Under the pieces are notes generated by a model. It searched no databases. It was not told the origin of the DNA and saw nothing but the letters and a program-made list of their open reading frames with translations. 64,000 nt of DNA, from assembly GCA_963842775.1 (NCBI GenBank), contig CAWJHQ010000006.1, positions 124,001 through 188,000 of the forward strand. The letters are read 5' to 3'. Below, in pieces: positions 25,519 through 34,552 of this stretch. Origin of the DNA: R-RK-3 sp963842775. Its GTDB lineage: Bacteria > Pseudomonadota > Alphaproteobacteria > Rhizobiales > Rhodomicrobiaceae. Within the stretch, counting starts at the first letter, position 1, and the number at the start of each line of letters is the position of its first letter. The translations under genes and the position numbers were made by a program.

Positions 25519-28016
25519 CTAACGATGACGTTTTGCGGGGTTATGTTCGGGTTTCGATCGGCCTTTGCTATTGAAAGCCTCAAGTGCCCGCTCACACGCC
25601 GCCACCACGGCACGGCCACCATACCCAGCTTCGGCATAGAAAGCGTGGCGACGGCAGCGGCGATCGTATTCAATTTTAAAATGACTCCGCAGCTGGTTCA
25701 GTATTTGCCGCCGCGACACTCTAGTAAGCTCTGCCAAGTGATGTTGTCCGCTTAAGATTGAGCCGATTTTTTCCGCAACAGATCGCGAGGAGCATCTCAG
25801 ATCGGGTGCGATGCCCAAAAGATACTCGTCTCGCAGCAAAAGAAATCGCATGTGGATGAAGCCCGACGCGTGCACTCGAACCGGCTCTTCCGCAGTGATG
25901 GCCTCCACTGTCAGAACTCTCCGGCTCAATCAAACCCCATTCGATTAGTTGCCTCACCGCACTGAAAACGTCATCTTCCGGATAACCCAGCTGCTCCATT
26001 TTTTTTTGCAGCGTCCCTATGGAAACATACCCTAGCTGGTTGTAATCGATCTTTCGCTTTCGATTTCGGATTAAAAATTCCAATATATCGGCGTTGAGAA
26101 AGTTACTTGATCTGTCTTGTTCCTCCAGGACATCCAGTACATTGACTACATAAGACGAATTGGCATTAAAATATTTATATCTACCGCGCATAAGAGCGCG
26201 AATCACCCGGAACTCCTGCAAACGATTGGCACCGCTACTTAATGCAGTGCTCGTTATGAGATTTGCCGGGATATGTGGCGAAACAAGAATGTCGCTGAAC
26301 ATGCCGAGCGCCCGACGAACATCCTTCGCGACTAAAGCCTCCAGGCATGAGGCAATTTGCACCGATCGCGTATCAAACAAAGATAGATAAATGCCAAGAA
26401 GAAATTCGCCTAGCCGAGTTGTCGGATAAGAAATTCTTTGACCGGACGAAAGGGTATAATGTTGAAATTTCGCCATCTCCGACGGCATAACGCGTAATAC
26501 GAGTTCGAGCCGCTTTCGTATGACCTGGGCAAACCGAGGTGGCCTAATATAAAAATTTATCGCATTCGCGAAGGCATCTAACGGTGGCTCGTCCCGATGC
26601 GCTTCGAAAGTTGTGTCGCGAAGTGTTACGAGTATCAATGCTCGCGTTAAATTTTTAAACCATTGCGCTGTCTCAAATATATTCAGTTGTTGATCACGAT
26701 TCCGCTTGTCGACATTATCGAATACGATGACCATCCCGAAATCCTTTTTTGCCGGAATAGTGCCTAGCGAGGGCCTCGGCAAATTTTGGCTTATCGTTTA
26801 TCAGCGAATTCAGCAGCGCAGCGCGTTGTCGCGCATACTCCTGCGGATCCGTATCTTTGATGAGTTTGTATGGGCCACGATCGAACTTATTTATTTCTGC
26901 GGAAAAGATTCGTTCTAACGCTGAAAGCTCATAGACATCAACGGCATTAACCTCTGCGAAAAACTCAATGAATTGCTCAGACGTCCATTCTTTCAGGTCT
27001 CCGCTTGGCGGCATGACGTTGAAGTTTAAGAATGACCACTTTGTCTGCTTTGCCAACTGATGGCTCATCAGACGTCGGAAATAGCGACGGATAAACAGAC
27101 TTTTTCCAGCTCCCACCGATCCAATAATCAATTGCACTCGGCTGTAATAGCTGGGGCTGGCTGCGAACTTTTCGATCTCAGGAGTAATGCCTGATGCGGC
27201 ATTTCGCTTCGTCTCAATCGCGTGAAGCTGGTTACCTGAGAGCCGCGGGGCGCGATCCTTCAGATAGGTTTCCAAGACCGCTTCGTAAGTGGTCAACTCG
27301 TCAGACGACACATATGCTTGGTCAACCACATCGTCCGGGGTCTCGTCGGAGTTTCCAGCGAAATATTTCGTCAGAGTAGGGAAATAAAGGCTGAGCAAAC
27401 TCGTTCACGCCCAATAGTTCGTTTCGCCGTGACGCGCCTCCTAGGAACGACGCCACGCTGTAAAATTGTCGGGCCTGAAAGTGGGCCAGAAGCTTATTGG
27501 ATCGTTCCACCAGCGCGGCCTTGCCTAACGCGCTCTGGAAAACGTCGAGGATCTGTGTTCCCGGAGCTATCTCTGAGCACTGCGCAATTATCGCATTCGT
27601 CTCGCTATCCCATTCGGCGAGAGCAAATTGGAAACCATTTGAGGCGAGCACAAATCCTATGGGATTAACATTAGGTGGATAGCGTTTGTTGATCTCGGCT
27701 GCGTAAAGGTGCGCTTCTCTCAGCCCGACTTCAACGGCGACATCTGGCGCTTTGGCTTCAACAACGATCATGGGCAAGCCAGCCAACCACACCGAATAAT
27801 CAGGAACGTAGCCGTAGCGCTTTCCAGCTGCCTTATCGATTTCCGTGGGACTCATGTACTCCTTCGTACAATCCAACTGCTCGGCAGTGCCAAGTAGTTC
27901 ATGCTGCTCAAAAAAGGTAGCAGGAGCTTTTGCTCTACGTCACTTTCGTTCTTCAATTCATCGAGATCGAAAATCGGAGTGGCATGTGCGGGTTTGACGG
28001 GCAATCGCGAGATCAA
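25519..28016 (-). CDS. HsdR-type nuclease domain fused to a P-loop NTPase (putative defence protein), four frameshifts
   Basis: After joining frames this is one protein of about 830 residues. The N-terminal 180 residues resemble the type I restriction HsdR N-domain (ESDVEQKLLLPFL, TKEYMSPTEIDKAAG, VPDYSVW and IVVEAKAP, giving the D and ExK of a PD-(D/E)xK nuclease). A P-loop NTPase follows, with Walker A GSVGAGKSLF near residue 300, Walker B MVIVFDNVD near 430 and VTLRDTTFE as a possible sensor. Helical and winged-helix-like segments end the protein. The start is TTG 28016 behind GAGGAGAG. Frames break near 27911, 27396, 26746 and 25918. It is AT-richer than its neighbours. The domain order recalls nuclease-NTPase immune proteins, but I cannot assign a family. 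Confidence 0.72.
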
Positions 28017-28121
28017 GTCTCTCTCCTCGGCGAATCACGACCGAATTCATAGCATAGGAGAAGACTGCATTTCACGGGTGTGGTTCAATCCTAAGGGGAT
28101 TGGCTCGCAAACCCGGTCCCC

Positions 28122-28592
28122 TCAAAGCACCTCGAAAACGCTCACATGCACGCTGGTCGCGCGGCGCATGCCTGTCCCTACGCAGATGGTGCGGTTGAGC
28201 CAGGCATAGCGCGGGTCGCCGGTCTCGAAGCGGGGGTGGGTGCGCATGTAATAGAGCGCCGGGTCGACGTCCTCGCCGCGCGCCAGCCGCGCCACGATCT
28301 CCGGCGGCCCCACCCGATAGCCGAAATTGCGGATTTCGATGATGGCGCCGTCATGCGTGCGCAGGGCGTAGCGCGTGTCCAGCTCGGCGATGGTTTCGTT
28401 GAATATGGTCTGCCAGTCGGCGCCGAGATTGAGGATGTCGCCCTTGATGCGCTCGCCGGTGACGGTGCCGCCCACGATCGGGATGATCCGCCGCCTTCGC
28501 CCGAGCGCCTGCCCCATTTCGATCGGCGCGGCGACATCGACCTTCAGGTCGCAAAGATGCTTCAAGCCGGGAGCGTTCATCGCTGGGGTCAT
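28122..28592 (-). CDS. DUF3237-family protein
   Basis: This 156-residue protein matches the DUF3237 pattern: LKHLCDLKVDVAAPIEMG, IPIVGGTVTGERIKGDILNLGADWQ and YYMRTHPRFETGDPRYAWLNRTI. The family folds as a small beta barrel and has no established reaction; it is often encoded beside catabolic genes. Here it diverges from the crotonase-feruloyl-CoA synthase operon and shares its 87-bp control region, which suggests a link to aromatic-acid catabolism. Confidence 0.85.
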   Translation of the reverse strand: MTPAMNAPGLKHLCDLKVDVAAPIEMGQALGRRRRIIPIVGGTVTGERIKGDILNLGADWQTIFNETIAELDTRYALRTHDGAIIEIRNFGYRVGPPEIVARLARGEDVDPALYYMRTHPRFETGDPRYAWLNRTICVGTGMRRATSVHVSVFEVL

Positions 28593-28656
28593 TCCGCCTC
28601 ATTCCCATGCGTTCGAAGAGATTCTTGACTGGCTTTCGGCAATTCCGTTATATCGT

Positions 28657-28667
28657 ATAACAATTAT
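28657..28667. promoter_or_regulatory. Candidate operator ATAACAATTAT (shared motif, copy 3)
   Basis: The motif lies 12 bp before the crotonase ATG and 64 bp upstream of the divergent DUF3237 start. It probably covers the promoter or transcription start of the ferulate operon. The same 11-mer occurs at 12550 (inverted) and 18677. Confidence 0.55.
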
Positions 28668-28679
28668 CAGGCAACATAC

Positions 28680-29489
28680 ATGCATAATGGCTCGGTGCCG
28701 CACGGCACAATCGCGGAACTGCCGGATAGCCTCACCTGCGAGCAGGACGGCGATATCCTTATCCTGCGGCTCAACCGTCCGGCAAAGGCCAATGCGCTGG
28801 ACGACCGCACTGTCCAGGCGCTGGGCGCTTTCCTGCAGCATCCCCCGCGCGAGGCGAAGGCGGTCGTGCTGGCCGCGAACGGCAAGCATTTCTCCGCCGG
28901 GCTCGATCTGGCCGATGTCAGCGATCTGACCGTCCGGGAGAATATCGACCACTCCCGAAGCTGGCACAAAGCCTTCGAAGCCGTGCAGTTCGGCGCGCTG
29001 CCCGTGGTCGCGGTGCTGCATGGCGCGGTGATCGGCGGCGGCCTGGAACTGGCGGCGGCGACCCATGTGCGGGTGGCCGAGGCGTCGGCCTATTATGCGC
29101 TGCCCGAGGGCCAGCGCGGCATTTTCGTGGGCGGCGGCGGTTCGGTGCGCTTGCCGCGCCTGATCGGCACGTCGCGCATGATGGAGATGATGCTGACGGG
29201 GCGCAGCTATGGCGCCGAGGAGGGCCTGGCGCTCGGCTTGTCGCATTATCTCGTGGCGGATGGCGACGGCCTGGAAACCGGCATCGCTTTGGCGCGGAAG
29301 ATCGCGGCGAACAGCGCGCTCACCAACTATGCGGTGATGCACGCCTTGCCGCGCATCGCGGAAGCCTCCCCATCATCGGGCTATATGTTCGAGACGCTGA
29401 TGGCGGCGATCACGCAAGGGGACGAGGAAGCCAAGGCCCGCAAACAGGCTTTCCTCGAAAAGCGGGCCGCTAAGGTCAAGCATAGCTAG
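28680..29489 (+). CDS. Enoyl-CoA hydratase/crotonase-family protein of the ferulate cluster
   Basis: This crotonase-fold protein has 269 residues. The oxyanion-hole segments are visible as GKHFSAGLDLADV near residue 65 and HGAVIGGGLELAAATHVRVAE near 115, with a candidate catalytic Glu in ALPEGQRGIF. Next to feruloyl-CoA synthase it should hydrate the double bond of feruloyl- or coumaroyl-CoA. Retro-aldol cleavage to vanillin is the alternative, but a thiolase and a dehydrogenase follow and no aldehyde dehydrogenase is present, which favours simple hydration. It is the first gene of the operon. Confidence 0.88.
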   Translation: MHNGSVPHGTIAELPDSLTCEQDGDILILRLNRPAKANALDDRTVQALGAFLQHPPREAKAVVLAANGKHFSAGLDLADVSDLTVRENIDHSRSWHKAFEAVQFGALPVVAVLHGAVIGGGLELAAATHVRVAEASAYYALPEGQRGIFVGGGGSVRLPRLIGTSRMMEMMLTGRSYGAEEGLALGLSHYLVADGDGLETGIALARKIAANSALTNYAVMHALPRIAEASPSSGYMFETLMAAITQGDEEAKARKQAFLEKRAAKVKHS

Positions 29490-29579
29490 AGAACACGCCT
29501 CGAGACGAGGCCTAGACGTCGTGACAAGGATAGACTGGCGCTGCACGCCGGCACAGAATTCGGCATTGGGAGGAATGTC

Positions 29580-31439
29580 ATGGATGCCTGCGCGCCCTTG
29601 CGCGATGTGCGCCTGCCGGAACCCGCCATCGACATCGACCGGCGGGAGGACGGATCGATCCGCATCCGGTCGCGCCATCCCCTGCCGCCCTATCCGGCGA
29701 CCGCCACCGAAGCCCTCGATTACTGGGCCGAGCATGCGCCCGACCGCCTGTTCATGGCCCGGCGCGGGCCGGACGGCGCGTGGATCAGCCTGACTTACCG
29801 CGAAACGCAGGACCGGGCGCGCAGGATCGCGGCCGCATTGCTGGCGCGCGGCCTGTCACCGGAGCGCCCGCTGGTCATCCTGTCGGGCAATGATCTGGAG
29901 CATATGCTGCTGAACATGGGGGCCTATTACGCCGGCGTGCCCTATGCGCCGGTCTCGCCGTCCTATTCGCTGCTATCGACGGATTTCGGCAAGCTGAAGC
30001 ACATCATGTCGCTGATGACGCCGGGCATGGTCTATGTCGCGGATGGGGATCAGTACGCCAAGGCGGTGGCCGCCGCCGTGCCGGAGCATGTCGAGCTGGT
30101 CGCCGGGGCCAACCCGCCCGCAACCCGCGCCTCGACGCCCTTCGAGGCGCTGCTCGCGCGGCCCGATGAAGCGGCCGTGCTGATCGCCGAATGCAACACC
30201 GAGCCGGACAGCATCGCCAAGATCCTCTTCACCTCCGGCTCGACGGGGATGCCGAAAGGCGTGATCAACACGCATCGGATGATCTCGTCGAACCAGATCA
30301 TGATCCGCGAGAGCTTTCCGTTTCTGGCGGAAACGCCGCCGGTCATCGTCGACTGGCTGCCCTGGAACCATACGTTCGGCAGCAACCACAATATCGGCAT
30401 CGTGCTGTTCAACGGCGGCAGCTTCTATATCGACGACGGCAAGCCGACCCCCGCCGGGATCGCCGAAACGGTGCGCAATCTGCGCGAGATCGCGCCGACC
30501 GTGTATTTCAACGTGCCGAAGGGCTTCGATGAGCTGATCCGCTATCTCGACGCCGAGCCGGAGTTGCGGCAGCACTTCTTCAGCCGTCTGCAGATGCTGT
30601 TCTTTTCCGGCGCGGGCATGGCGCAATATGTGTTCGATGCGCTGGACCGGCTCGCGGTGCAAGCTTGCGGCGAGCGCATCATCATCATGAGCGGGCTGGG
30701 GGCGACCGAAAGCGGCCCCTCGGCGATGTTCTGCGTCAAGGGCGTGAATCAGTCGGGCGCGGTGGGCCTGCCGGTACCGGGCGTGGAGCTGAAGCTGGCG
30801 CCGGTCGGTGGCGGCAAACTCGAGGCGCGGCTGAAAGGTCCGAACATCACGCCGGGCTATTGGCGCCAGCCGGAGGAAACCGAGAAGAGCTTCGACGAGG
30901 AAGGCTTCTACAAGCTCGGGGACGCGGTGCGCTTCGCCGATCCGGGCGATCCGCTGAAAGGCTTCTTCTTCGACGGACGGCTGTCGGAGGATTTCAAGCT
31001 GTCGAGCGGCACCTGGGTGCATGTAGGGCCGCTTCGGGCGCAGCTCATCGCGGCGTTCGCGCCTTATGTGCGCGACATCGTCATCGCCGGGCAGGAGCGT
31101 GACGCCGTCACCGTGCTGATCTTCCCCGATTTCGATGCCTGCCGCCGCCTCGCGCGTGGCCTGGAAGAGGCGACGTCCGAAGCGATCGTCTCGCACCCGG
31201 CGATCTTTGCGCTTTTTCAGGCGCGGCTCGATCAGGCCGCCACCGCCGCGACCGGATCGTCCAATCGCGTCACGCGCGCCCTGCTGATGGAGGAGCCACC
31301 CTCCATCGACGACCATGAGATGACCGACAAAGGTTCGATCAACCAGCGCGCCACCCTCATGCGCCGCGCCGCGCTGGTGGAGGCGCTCTATGCCGAGCCG
31401 CCCTCCCCCCGCATCATCGCCCTTTCCCGAGGGAATTGA
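29580..31439 (+). CDS. fcs: Feruloyl-CoA synthase
   Basis: This AMP-forming acyl-CoA ligase of 619 residues activates ferulate, p-coumarate or caffeate to the CoA thioester. The ATP-binding motif LFTSGSTGMPKG lies near residue 216, and DWLPWNHTFGSNHNIG and SGLGATESGPSA follow; these phrases are characteristic of Fcs rather than of general 4-coumarate ligases. The ATG at 29580 follows GGGAGGAATGTC. It commits hydroxycinnamates to the chain-shortening enzymes encoded next to it. Confidence 0.92.
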   Translation: MDACAPLRDVRLPEPAIDIDRREDGSIRIRSRHPLPPYPATATEALDYWAEHAPDRLFMARRGPDGAWISLTYRETQDRARRIAAALLARGLSPERPLVILSGNDLEHMLLNMGAYYAGVPYAPVSPSYSLLSTDFGKLKHIMSLMTPGMVYVADGDQYAKAVAAAVPEHVELVAGANPPATRASTPFEALLARPDEAAVLIAECNTEPDSIAKILFTSGSTGMPKGVINTHRMISSNQIMIRESFPFLAETPPVIVDWLPWNHTFGSNHNIGIVLFNGGSFYIDDGKPTPAGIAETVRNLREIAPTVYFNVPKGFDELIRYLDAEPELRQHFFSRLQMLFFSGAGMAQYVFDALDRLAVQACGERIIIMSGLGATESGPSAMFCVKGVNQSGAVGLPVPGVELKLAPVGGGKLEARLKGPNITPGYWRQPEETEKSFDEEGFYKLGDAVRFADPGDPLKGFFFDGRLSEDFKLSSGTWVHVGPLRAQLIAAFAPYVRDIVIAGQERDAVTVLIFPDFDACRRLARGLEEATSEAIVSHPAIFALFQARLDQAATAATGSSNRVTRALLMEEPPSIDDHEMTDKGSINQRATLMRRAALVEALYAEPPSPRIIALSRGN

Positions 31440-31444
31440 GGTCC

Positions 31445-32693
31445 ATGCCCGCCCCGAAAGCTCTTTACGCAAGTTTCGCCGATGCCTGGCTGATCGACGG
31501 CGTCCGCACGCCCTTCGTTGATTACAACGGCGCGCTGTCGCTCGTGTCGCCGACCGATCTCGCCATCAAGGCCGCGCGGGCGGTCTTCGAGAGATCCGCC
31601 TTGCCACCCGGGGATGTCGGTATCGTCGTTGCCGGCAACATGGCGCAGGCCAGCTTCGACGCCTACATGCTGCCGCGCCATGTGGGGCTTTACTCCGGCG
31701 TGCCCGAAGAGGTGCCCGCGCATATGGTGCAGCGCGTCTGCGGCACCGGCATCGAGGTCATCATGCAGGCCTCAGACGCGGTGTCGCTCGGCCGCGCCGA
31801 TTTGGCGCTGTGCGTCGGCGCGGAATTCGATGAGCCGCAATCCGGTCGCGTCCTACACGAGCCGGGGCGGCTTCCGCATGGGGCAAGTGGAGTTCAAGGA
31901 TTTCCTGTGGGAAGCGCTGCTCGATCCCTCATGCGGCTGCACCATGGGCGACACCGCGGAGAACCTCGCCAAGCGCCACGGCATCACCCGCGAGGACACC
32001 GACGCCTTCGCGGCGCGCAGCTTCGCCCGCGCCGTTGCGGCCGAAGCGAGCGGCTTCCTTTCGGGCGAAATCACGCCCATCGAAAATGAGAGCTTTGCGC
32101 GCGATGGACTGGCGGCGCGCAGCATCAAATTGCGCGGCAAGGACGAAGCCGTAACCCGCGACAGCCACATCCGCCCTTCGCCCCTGGACGCGCTGGCGAA
32201 AATCCGCCCGGCCTTCGGCGGCGTGCAGACGGGAGGCAATTCCTCGGCCGTGGTGGACGGCGCGGCGGCGGCGCTGGTCGCGTCGTCCGCCTATGCGGAG
32301 CGGCAGGACGTGGCGCCGCTCGCGCGCATTGTGGCCGGCGTTTCGGTGGGCGTGCCGCCGGAGATCATGGGTATCGGTCCGGTTCCGGCGATCCGCGCGC
32401 TTGTGGAGCGGGCGGGCCTCGATCTCGCGGCGATCGAGCGCTTCGAGATCAACGAAGCGTTCGGCGCGCAATGCCTCGCCTGCGCCCGAGAATTGCGGCT
32501 GGACGAAGAGCAGCTGAACGTCAATGGTGGCGCCATCGCCATCGGCCATCCGCTTGGCGCCACCGGCGTCCGGCTGGCGGTGACGCTCGCCCGCGAGCTG
32601 AAACGCTCCGGCGGACGCTACGGCATCGCCTCGGCCTGCATCGGCGGCGGCCAGGGCATCGCGCTGCTGATCGAGAATATGGAGCGGGACTAG
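31445..32693 (+). CDS. Thiolase (acetyl-CoA acetyltransferase family), frameshifted
   Basis: This thiolase has about 415 residues once an extra T near 31826 is removed, giving ESMSRNPVASYTSRGG. The catalytic residues are Cys99 in VQRVCGTG, the His in NGGAIAIGHPLGATG and the late Cys in ACIGGGQG. In this operon it should cleave the 3-keto-hydroxyphenylpropionyl-CoA to acetyl-CoA and a hydroxybenzoyl-type CoA such as vanilloyl-CoA. The ATG at 31445 lies just after the fcs stop. The aromatic substrate is inferred from context. Confidence 0.9.
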
Positions 32694-32701
32694 ACACCTC
32701 A

Positions 32702-32783
32702 GTGTCATCCGCGAAGGCGGGGATCCAGTATTCCACAGTGAATTCAATAGTATACTGGATTCCCGCTTGCGCGGGAATGACAA
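32702..32783. repeat. Palindromic intergenic repeat, class B copy 2
   Basis: The inverted termini GTCATCCGCGAAGG and GCGCGGGAATGAC carry the same ATCCAGTATTCCA - TACTGGATTCCCG arms as 14027-14108. It lies inside the ferulate operon, between the thiolase and SDR genes, and ends just before the SDR ribosome-binding site. Confidence 0.8.
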
Positions 32784-32799
32784 GAAGGGAGACTTTCGA

Positions 32800-33561
32800 A
32801 TGCAATTAAGGGGACAGGCCGCCATCGTGACGGGCGGCGCATCGGGGCTGGGCGCGACAACGGCGACGATGCTCGCGGAAGCGGGTGCGCGTGTCGCCGT
32901 GCTCGACATCAATGGCGAGGCGGCTGCGGCGCGCGGGGCCGAAATCGGCGGCGTCGGCCTTGCCTGCGATGTGGCTGACGCGGATGCGGCCTCCGCCGCC
33001 ATCGCCGAAGCCGCCAAGGCGCACGGTCCGGCGCGCATCCTGGTCAATTGCGCCGGGATCGGCGTGGCGAAACGCATCATCGGCCGCGACGGTGCCATGC
33101 CGCTCGGCGATTTCGAGCGGGTCATCCGCGTCAATCTCATCGGCACGTTCAACATGATGCGGCTGGCGGCGGCTGACATGTCGAAGCTCGAACCGCTGGC
33201 AGATGGCGAACGTGGCGTTATCGTCTCCACCGCTTCTGTCGCCGCCTATGACGGCCAGGTCGGGCAGGCCGCCTATTCGGCGTCGAAGGGCGGCATCGCC
33301 GCGCTGACGCTGCCGGCCGCGCGGGAACTGGCGCAATTCGGCATCCGCGTCATGACCATCGCGCCGGGGCTGTTCCTGACGCCACTGCTTGCCAATCTGC
33401 CCGAAGACATCCAGAAAAGTCTGGCCGACGCCATCCCCTTTCCGAAGCGCCTCGGCAAGGCGTCGGAATTCGCCGAGCTGGTGCTAAGCTGCGTAACCAA
33501 TCTGTCGCTCAATGGCGAGGTCATCCGGCTCGACGGCGCGCTGCGTCTCCCGCCGCGCTGA
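32800..33561 (+). CDS. SDR dehydrogenase, 3-hydroxyacyl-CoA dehydrogenase type II-like
   Basis: This short-chain dehydrogenase has 253 residues with the cofactor motif TGGASGLGAT, the NCAG motif and the active-site Ser/Tyr/Lys in VSTASVAAYDGQVGQAAYSASKGG. Features such as ADMSKLEP, GERGVIVSTASVAA and PKRLGKASEFAELV match HSD10-like 3-hydroxyacyl-CoA dehydrogenases. It should oxidise the 3-hydroxy intermediate made by the crotonase before thiolysis. The ATG at 32800 follows AAGGGAGA; the frame is open further upstream, but that part is repeat sequence. Confidence 0.9.
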   Translation: MQLRGQAAIVTGGASGLGATTATMLAEAGARVAVLDINGEAAAARGAEIGGVGLACDVADADAASAAIAEAAKAHGPARILVNCAGIGVAKRIIGRDGAMPLGDFERVIRVNLIGTFNMMRLAAADMSKLEPLADGERGVIVSTASVAAYDGQVGQAAYSASKGGIAALTLPAARELAQFGIRVMTIAPGLFLTPLLANLPEDIQKSLADAIPFPKRLGKASEFAELVLSCVTNLSLNGEVIRLDGALRLPPR

Positions 33562-33584
33562 TACGGGCGCCCAAGGAGAGGCCC

Positions 33585-33998
33585 ATGCTGACGACGAAGA
33601 AGGACATCCAGATCGAATGGGGCGATTGCGACCCGGCCGGCATCGTCTTCTATCCGCGCTATTTCGCCTGGTTCGACGCCTGCACCGCCGGACATTTCGC
33701 CAATGCCGGCCTGCCGAAATTCCAGATGCTGAAGACCTACGACATCGTCGGTTTTCCGATGGTGGACACGCGGGCGAAATTCATCCTCCCGTCGAAATTC
33801 GGCGACGTCGTCACCGTGGAGACGCGCATCACCGAATTCCGCCACTCCAGCTTCGATGTCGAGCACCTGCTGTTGAAGGAGGGCGCGCTGGCGATCGAGG
33901 CCTATGAGACCCGCGTGTGGGTCGGCCGGCATCCGGACGATCCGGAGCGCATCAAGTCGCAACCCATCCCGGAAGAGGTGATCGCGCGGTTTCGGTAG
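33585..33998 (+). CDS. Acyl-CoA thioesterase, 4-hydroxybenzoyl-CoA thioesterase type
   Basis: This hot-dog-fold thioesterase has 137 residues. The N-terminal motif IEWGDCDPAGIVFYPRYFAWFD is close to that of Pseudomonas 4-hydroxybenzoyl-CoA thioesterase, with the catalytic Asp at residue 16. It lies 23 bp after the SDR gene and completes the operon: it can release vanillate or 4-hydroxybenzoate from the CoA ester formed by the thiolase. Vanillate would then feed VanAB at 18.9-21.7 kb. Confidence 0.92.
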   Translation: MLTTKKDIQIEWGDCDPAGIVFYPRYFAWFDACTAGHFANAGLPKFQMLKTYDIVGFPMVDTRAKFILPSKFGDVVTVETRITEFRHSSFDVEHLLLKEGALAIEAYETRVWVGRHPDDPERIKSQPIPEEVIARFR

Positions 33999-34047
33999 AT
34001 TCCACACGGCCAGCCATCTTGACATCATCGGATGTCGCTTCCATTTT

Positions 34048-34085
34048 CCATCCATACGGATGGTAGACGGATGGCACTAGGATGG
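34048..34085. promoter_or_regulatory. Iterated GGATGG operator overlapping the RHH gene start
   Basis: GGATGG occurs at 34058, 34069 and 34080, spaced exactly 11 bp, with an inverted CCATCC at 34048. The last copy overlaps the ATG at 34082. Ribbon-helix-helix proteins typically bind such short sites one helical turn apart, so autoregulation is likely. Confidence 0.65.
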
Positions 34086-34489
34086 GTGACACGAGACTGA
34101 AGACGGCTGACAGCGAGAAAATCACCATCAATCTGGGCTTTGTCGATCTAGGCCAGATCGATCTGCTGGTGCAGGAAGGGTTCTATTCGAACCGGACCGA
34201 TTTCATCCGCACCGCCATCCGCAACCAGGTCGAGCGGCATGCCGACGTGGTCCGGCAAACCGTGACGCGCAAAAGCGTCGACCTCGGCCTTCGGCATTTC
34301 AGCCGCGCTGACCTCGAAGCGGCGCGGGACGCCGGGCAGATGCTCGACATTCGCGTCCTGGGGCTTGCCACCATCGCAAGCGACGTCACCCCCGAACTGG
34401 CACGCGCCACCATCGCCTCGCTCACCGTATTGGGTTCGCTGCACGCCAGCGCCGCCGTCAAGGCGGCTCTCGCGGACCGCATCCAATGA
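34082..34489 (+). CDS. Ribbon-helix-helix (CopG-family) transcriptional regulator
   Basis: This 135-residue protein begins with a ribbon-helix-helix domain: KITINLGFVDLGQIDLLVQEG followed by YSNRTDFIRTAIRNQVERH. The remaining 85 residues form a separate domain without a family I can name. It lies 63 bp upstream of an esterase gene, and this pairing is frequent in rhizobia. The GGATGG repeats that cover its start are the presumed operator. Confidence 0.87.
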   Translation: MGDTRLKTADSEKITINLGFVDLGQIDLLVQEGFYSNRTDFIRTAIRNQVERHADVVRQTVTRKSVDLGLRHFSRADLEAARDAGQMLDIRVLGLATIASDVTPELARATIASLTVLGSLHASAAVKAALADRIQ

Positions 34490-34552
34490 GATTCACCGCT
34501 CCGCCGCCTTGGCGACATCACTCAACCTGTTCCGCGCACGGAAGGCACCGGC

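Noticed and set aside
25519..28016. Type I restriction-modification system
   Set aside because: Only an HsdR-like N-terminal nuclease domain is present; the translocase helicase, methylase and specificity subunits are absent.
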